Shown: piece by piece, positions 61,993 through 64,000 of the stretch
How positions within the stretch are numbered: position 1 is the first letter of the stretch
How the letters are laid out: each line of letters opens with the position of its first letter
The notes under the pieces: model-generated
The model's database searches: none
What the model saw: the letters and a program-made list of their open reading frames with translations, nothing else
Told to the model about the DNA's origin: nothing
Program-made: the position numbers and the translations under genes
Assembly (NCBI GenBank): GCA_007844125.1
Contig: CM017555.1
Coordinates: 29,255,843 to 29,319,842, forward strand
DNA: 64,000 nt
Direction: 5' to 3'
Source of the DNA: Sinonovacula constricta
Taxonomy: Eukaryota > Mollusca > Bivalvia > Cardiida > Solecurtidae

Positions 61993-63347
61993 TAAAGAAC
62001 CAATTTATACAAAAGCATCATGTGCTGACTATTTTGGGGTCTACTTAGCCGGCATACCGACTCACATACATGCACTCGTATACAAGTGCAAATAGAAATT
62101 TGTTTTATCACACACATCCTGAGGATAATACTATTCTAAATAAAATGTGAGTTAACTCAGACGCACAAAAAGGTAGTAAAACATTATTGTGAGACATCGT
62201 GTTTGTAGTCTAATTTACCACACGGTGGTGTCATTAAGTGTACAAGTCAATTCGCTTTATGGCTAACAAGTCTGAAGATAAAATGAAGAGACATTATTAT
62301 GGTTGTATTATGTTATTATTTCCCCTCCATTATATCAACGTGATTCAAGCACTTCTGCAGAAAGTGGCCAGAAGCAAGCGAACAAGGCGGTGACTGTGGG
62401 GTTGTTTTTTTATGATTAATGTCTTGTCTATTTTGTTTTTCTTGTTTTTGTTGTTGTTTGTTGTTGTTATTGTTGTTGTTGTTGTTTGTTGTTGTTGTTT
62501 TACGCTAACATAAATCAGGCCTTACTGTTCGATTAATCATTTGACCTTGTCATATTTGTCGTATTGTTTATTTATTCATGGCTGCGGCGGGAATGTAAGC
62601 AGTTGCTATGTTTGGATACTAGACAAAGACATAGTATAACCGGTTCACATGAACTACAGCGGCTGAGACTACGATTGTCGGTTCATGTAGCTTTTTTCTA
62701 ATATTCAAGAAATGTAATTTTGTGAAGCAGGTGATATACTTATGTTATGCTAATAAAATATATTTAAAAGATAAAATATTGAATACCAAACATTTTTTTT
62801 TTTGGCGTTTGCTCTAACATATGCATATATCTACACGACAGTGTGCCCGCTCTTGTATGTATACATGTATTGTAAACCTTTATATATTGAAAGCTGCAGC
62901 TCTGGAATGTATACACATGGTTTACTGTTGATTCTTAAATAGGGACATTTTCCGGGATGGGTATATTAATTATAACATTAAACACAAACTTTCACGGTGT
63001 AGATGTCTTATTTGTTTTACTGTATCCTTCTATTTAACAAATATACTTCTTTGAACAAAGGAGTTGTATAATTAATGAAAATAAAAATGTGTACACAGCT
63101 TGAAGTTTTTTTTATAAATACAAGAATTTATATTAGCCAATGCTATCATACAGCTTTGAATAAATGAGGTAACAAGCACCAGATGGCTGCTGCGTAAACC
63201 ACAATAATGGCGTGCCTTTGGTTAACAAAACAATATTATCCTTTAGTTAAGCTGCATTAAGCTTAATAATACGTTCGTGTATCATAACACTTTGTGACAG
63301 GGAAGCAATTTTGCAACTTTGTTTGTATGGCTGCTCTACAATTACAG

Positions 63348-63490
63348 TTAAAAGGATGCATTATAACGAGGAACGCGTGGAAAACTTTACCAAAGACAAA
63401 TATGAAGAAATAATACGACATTTGTCTGATTTGTCTGAAAACAAGACTATAACTAGGTTTATGCGTAATTACGAAGCTTAAGACAGCTGA
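63348..63490 (+). pseudogene. candidate exon, charged frame, late stop (block c, copy 4)
   Basis: As 55194-55336 with ATG at 63356 and GAA at the site that is TAA in copies 1 and 2, but AAA became TAA at 63479, ending the frame three codons early (NYEA then stop). The downstream terminal-exon candidate lies beyond the window end. Confidence 0.35.
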
Positions 63491-64000
63491 TTTACAACAG
63501 AGCCTTGTCTGAAATATAACTAAGCTCAAGGATTATGGTCGTATGTAGCTTGTATCTAAGTATTGACTGTAGTGACAATATGAAAGATATTTTGAGCGAT
63601 GACCTTATATGTACCTTATATAATTAAAAATGTTTAATTTGTAAATTGTTTTACTTGAATCGAGAACTGTTTTCAATTCGTTTCCATTTAGTCAAATGTG
63701 TGTGTACGTAGATTTATTTCATTAATACATACCAATCAAAGTACTGCTCCAATTAATTTTAAAAAGTAATTAATGCCGATTTCATTGATCATCATAAAGC
63801 TCAAATTTGAAAATTACTGATACTTAAAACCGGGTGTATATGTGTTTAAATTTTAGAATATATGCTATAGGCTTAAACGTCTATACTACATGTGTTACGA
63901 ACGATAATTTACTGCCTTATCTGAAACTGTTGTTCTTTTCTGACTATCATAGCTCCAAATGTGCTTATATTCAATAAATGGTTAGAACATATGTGTGGAT

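Larger units (their letters stand above)
56461..64000 (+). repeat. duplicated unit, copy 4 (blocks a-b-c, continues past window)
   Basis: Block a from GAACATTGTCGTAACATA (copy 1: 28026) runs naturally into block b at about 59010, as in copy 1, then into block c up to the window end (equal to about 55848 of copy 3). It shares with copy 3 the core deletion of the dispersed repeat and the deletion in the ALSG pseudogene. About 190 bases present near 29890-30080 of copy 1 are largely missing here. Confidence 0.93.

Overview
**Organism and overall character.** This is a eukaryotic, probably invertebrate, nuclear window. It is roughly two-thirds A+T by eye, with no bacterial gene spacing, abundant microsatellites and minisatellites, tRNA-derived SINEs, small inverted-repeat transposons and long low-copy duplications. 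The SINE type (a tRNA-like head, a body with 'AAGGTCTTCC' and 'CACCATAAAGCTGG', a C/A-rich tail) and the palindromic element near 15.8 kb resemble repeats I associate with bivalve molluscs. That assignment is inference. I cannot support a single complete, intact protein-coding gene. The open frames are short and near the number expected by chance at this composition; several are simply microsatellites read as protein.

**Layout.** 1-28,025 is mostly single-copy, AT-rich intergenic or intronic DNA. It carries a 40-bp minisatellite (3428-4016), a perfect 17-bp x 7 array (4991-5109), several trinucleotide arrays, a foldback element (15743-15858), scattered copies of a dispersed repeat that I call the GTCGG-core family, one SINE (24247-24483) and a long (TA)n tract (25921-26100). 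28,026-64,000 is dominated by a large head-to-tail duplication. An ancestral ~12.5-kb unit with blocks a-b-c-d occurs as copy 1 (28026-40520, a-b-c-d), copy 2 (44711-50893, c-d), copy 3 (50894-56457, b-c) and copy 4 (56461 to beyond the window end, a-b-c). Copies 3 and 4 are nearly identical at a spacing of about 8,132 bp from ~51,370 onward, so the last duplication or conversion is recent. A single-copy spacer (40521-44710) holds a 26-bp x 11 array, a 70-bp inverted-repeat element with a perfect 10-bp target duplication, and a 62-bp minisatellite interrupted by a 286-bp transposon-like insertion.

**What the duplicated unit may be.** Block a carries a possible signal-peptide exon with a good acceptor and a usable donor (28222-28270; 56660-56708). 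Block c carries two exon-like frames in the same orientation: a charged 44-codon frame ending in a stop, and a second frame starting at a good acceptor and ending in a stop. Some copies of each are broken by nonsense mutations or an indel. I infer that the array may be a decaying tandem family of a multi-exon gene, possibly secreted, but transcripts are needed. Block b also carries a fragmented copy of a repetitive invertebrate protein family with an ALSG(C)DTVG motif and a cysteine-rich C-terminus. All three visible copies share the same nonsense codon, so it was dead before the array formed.
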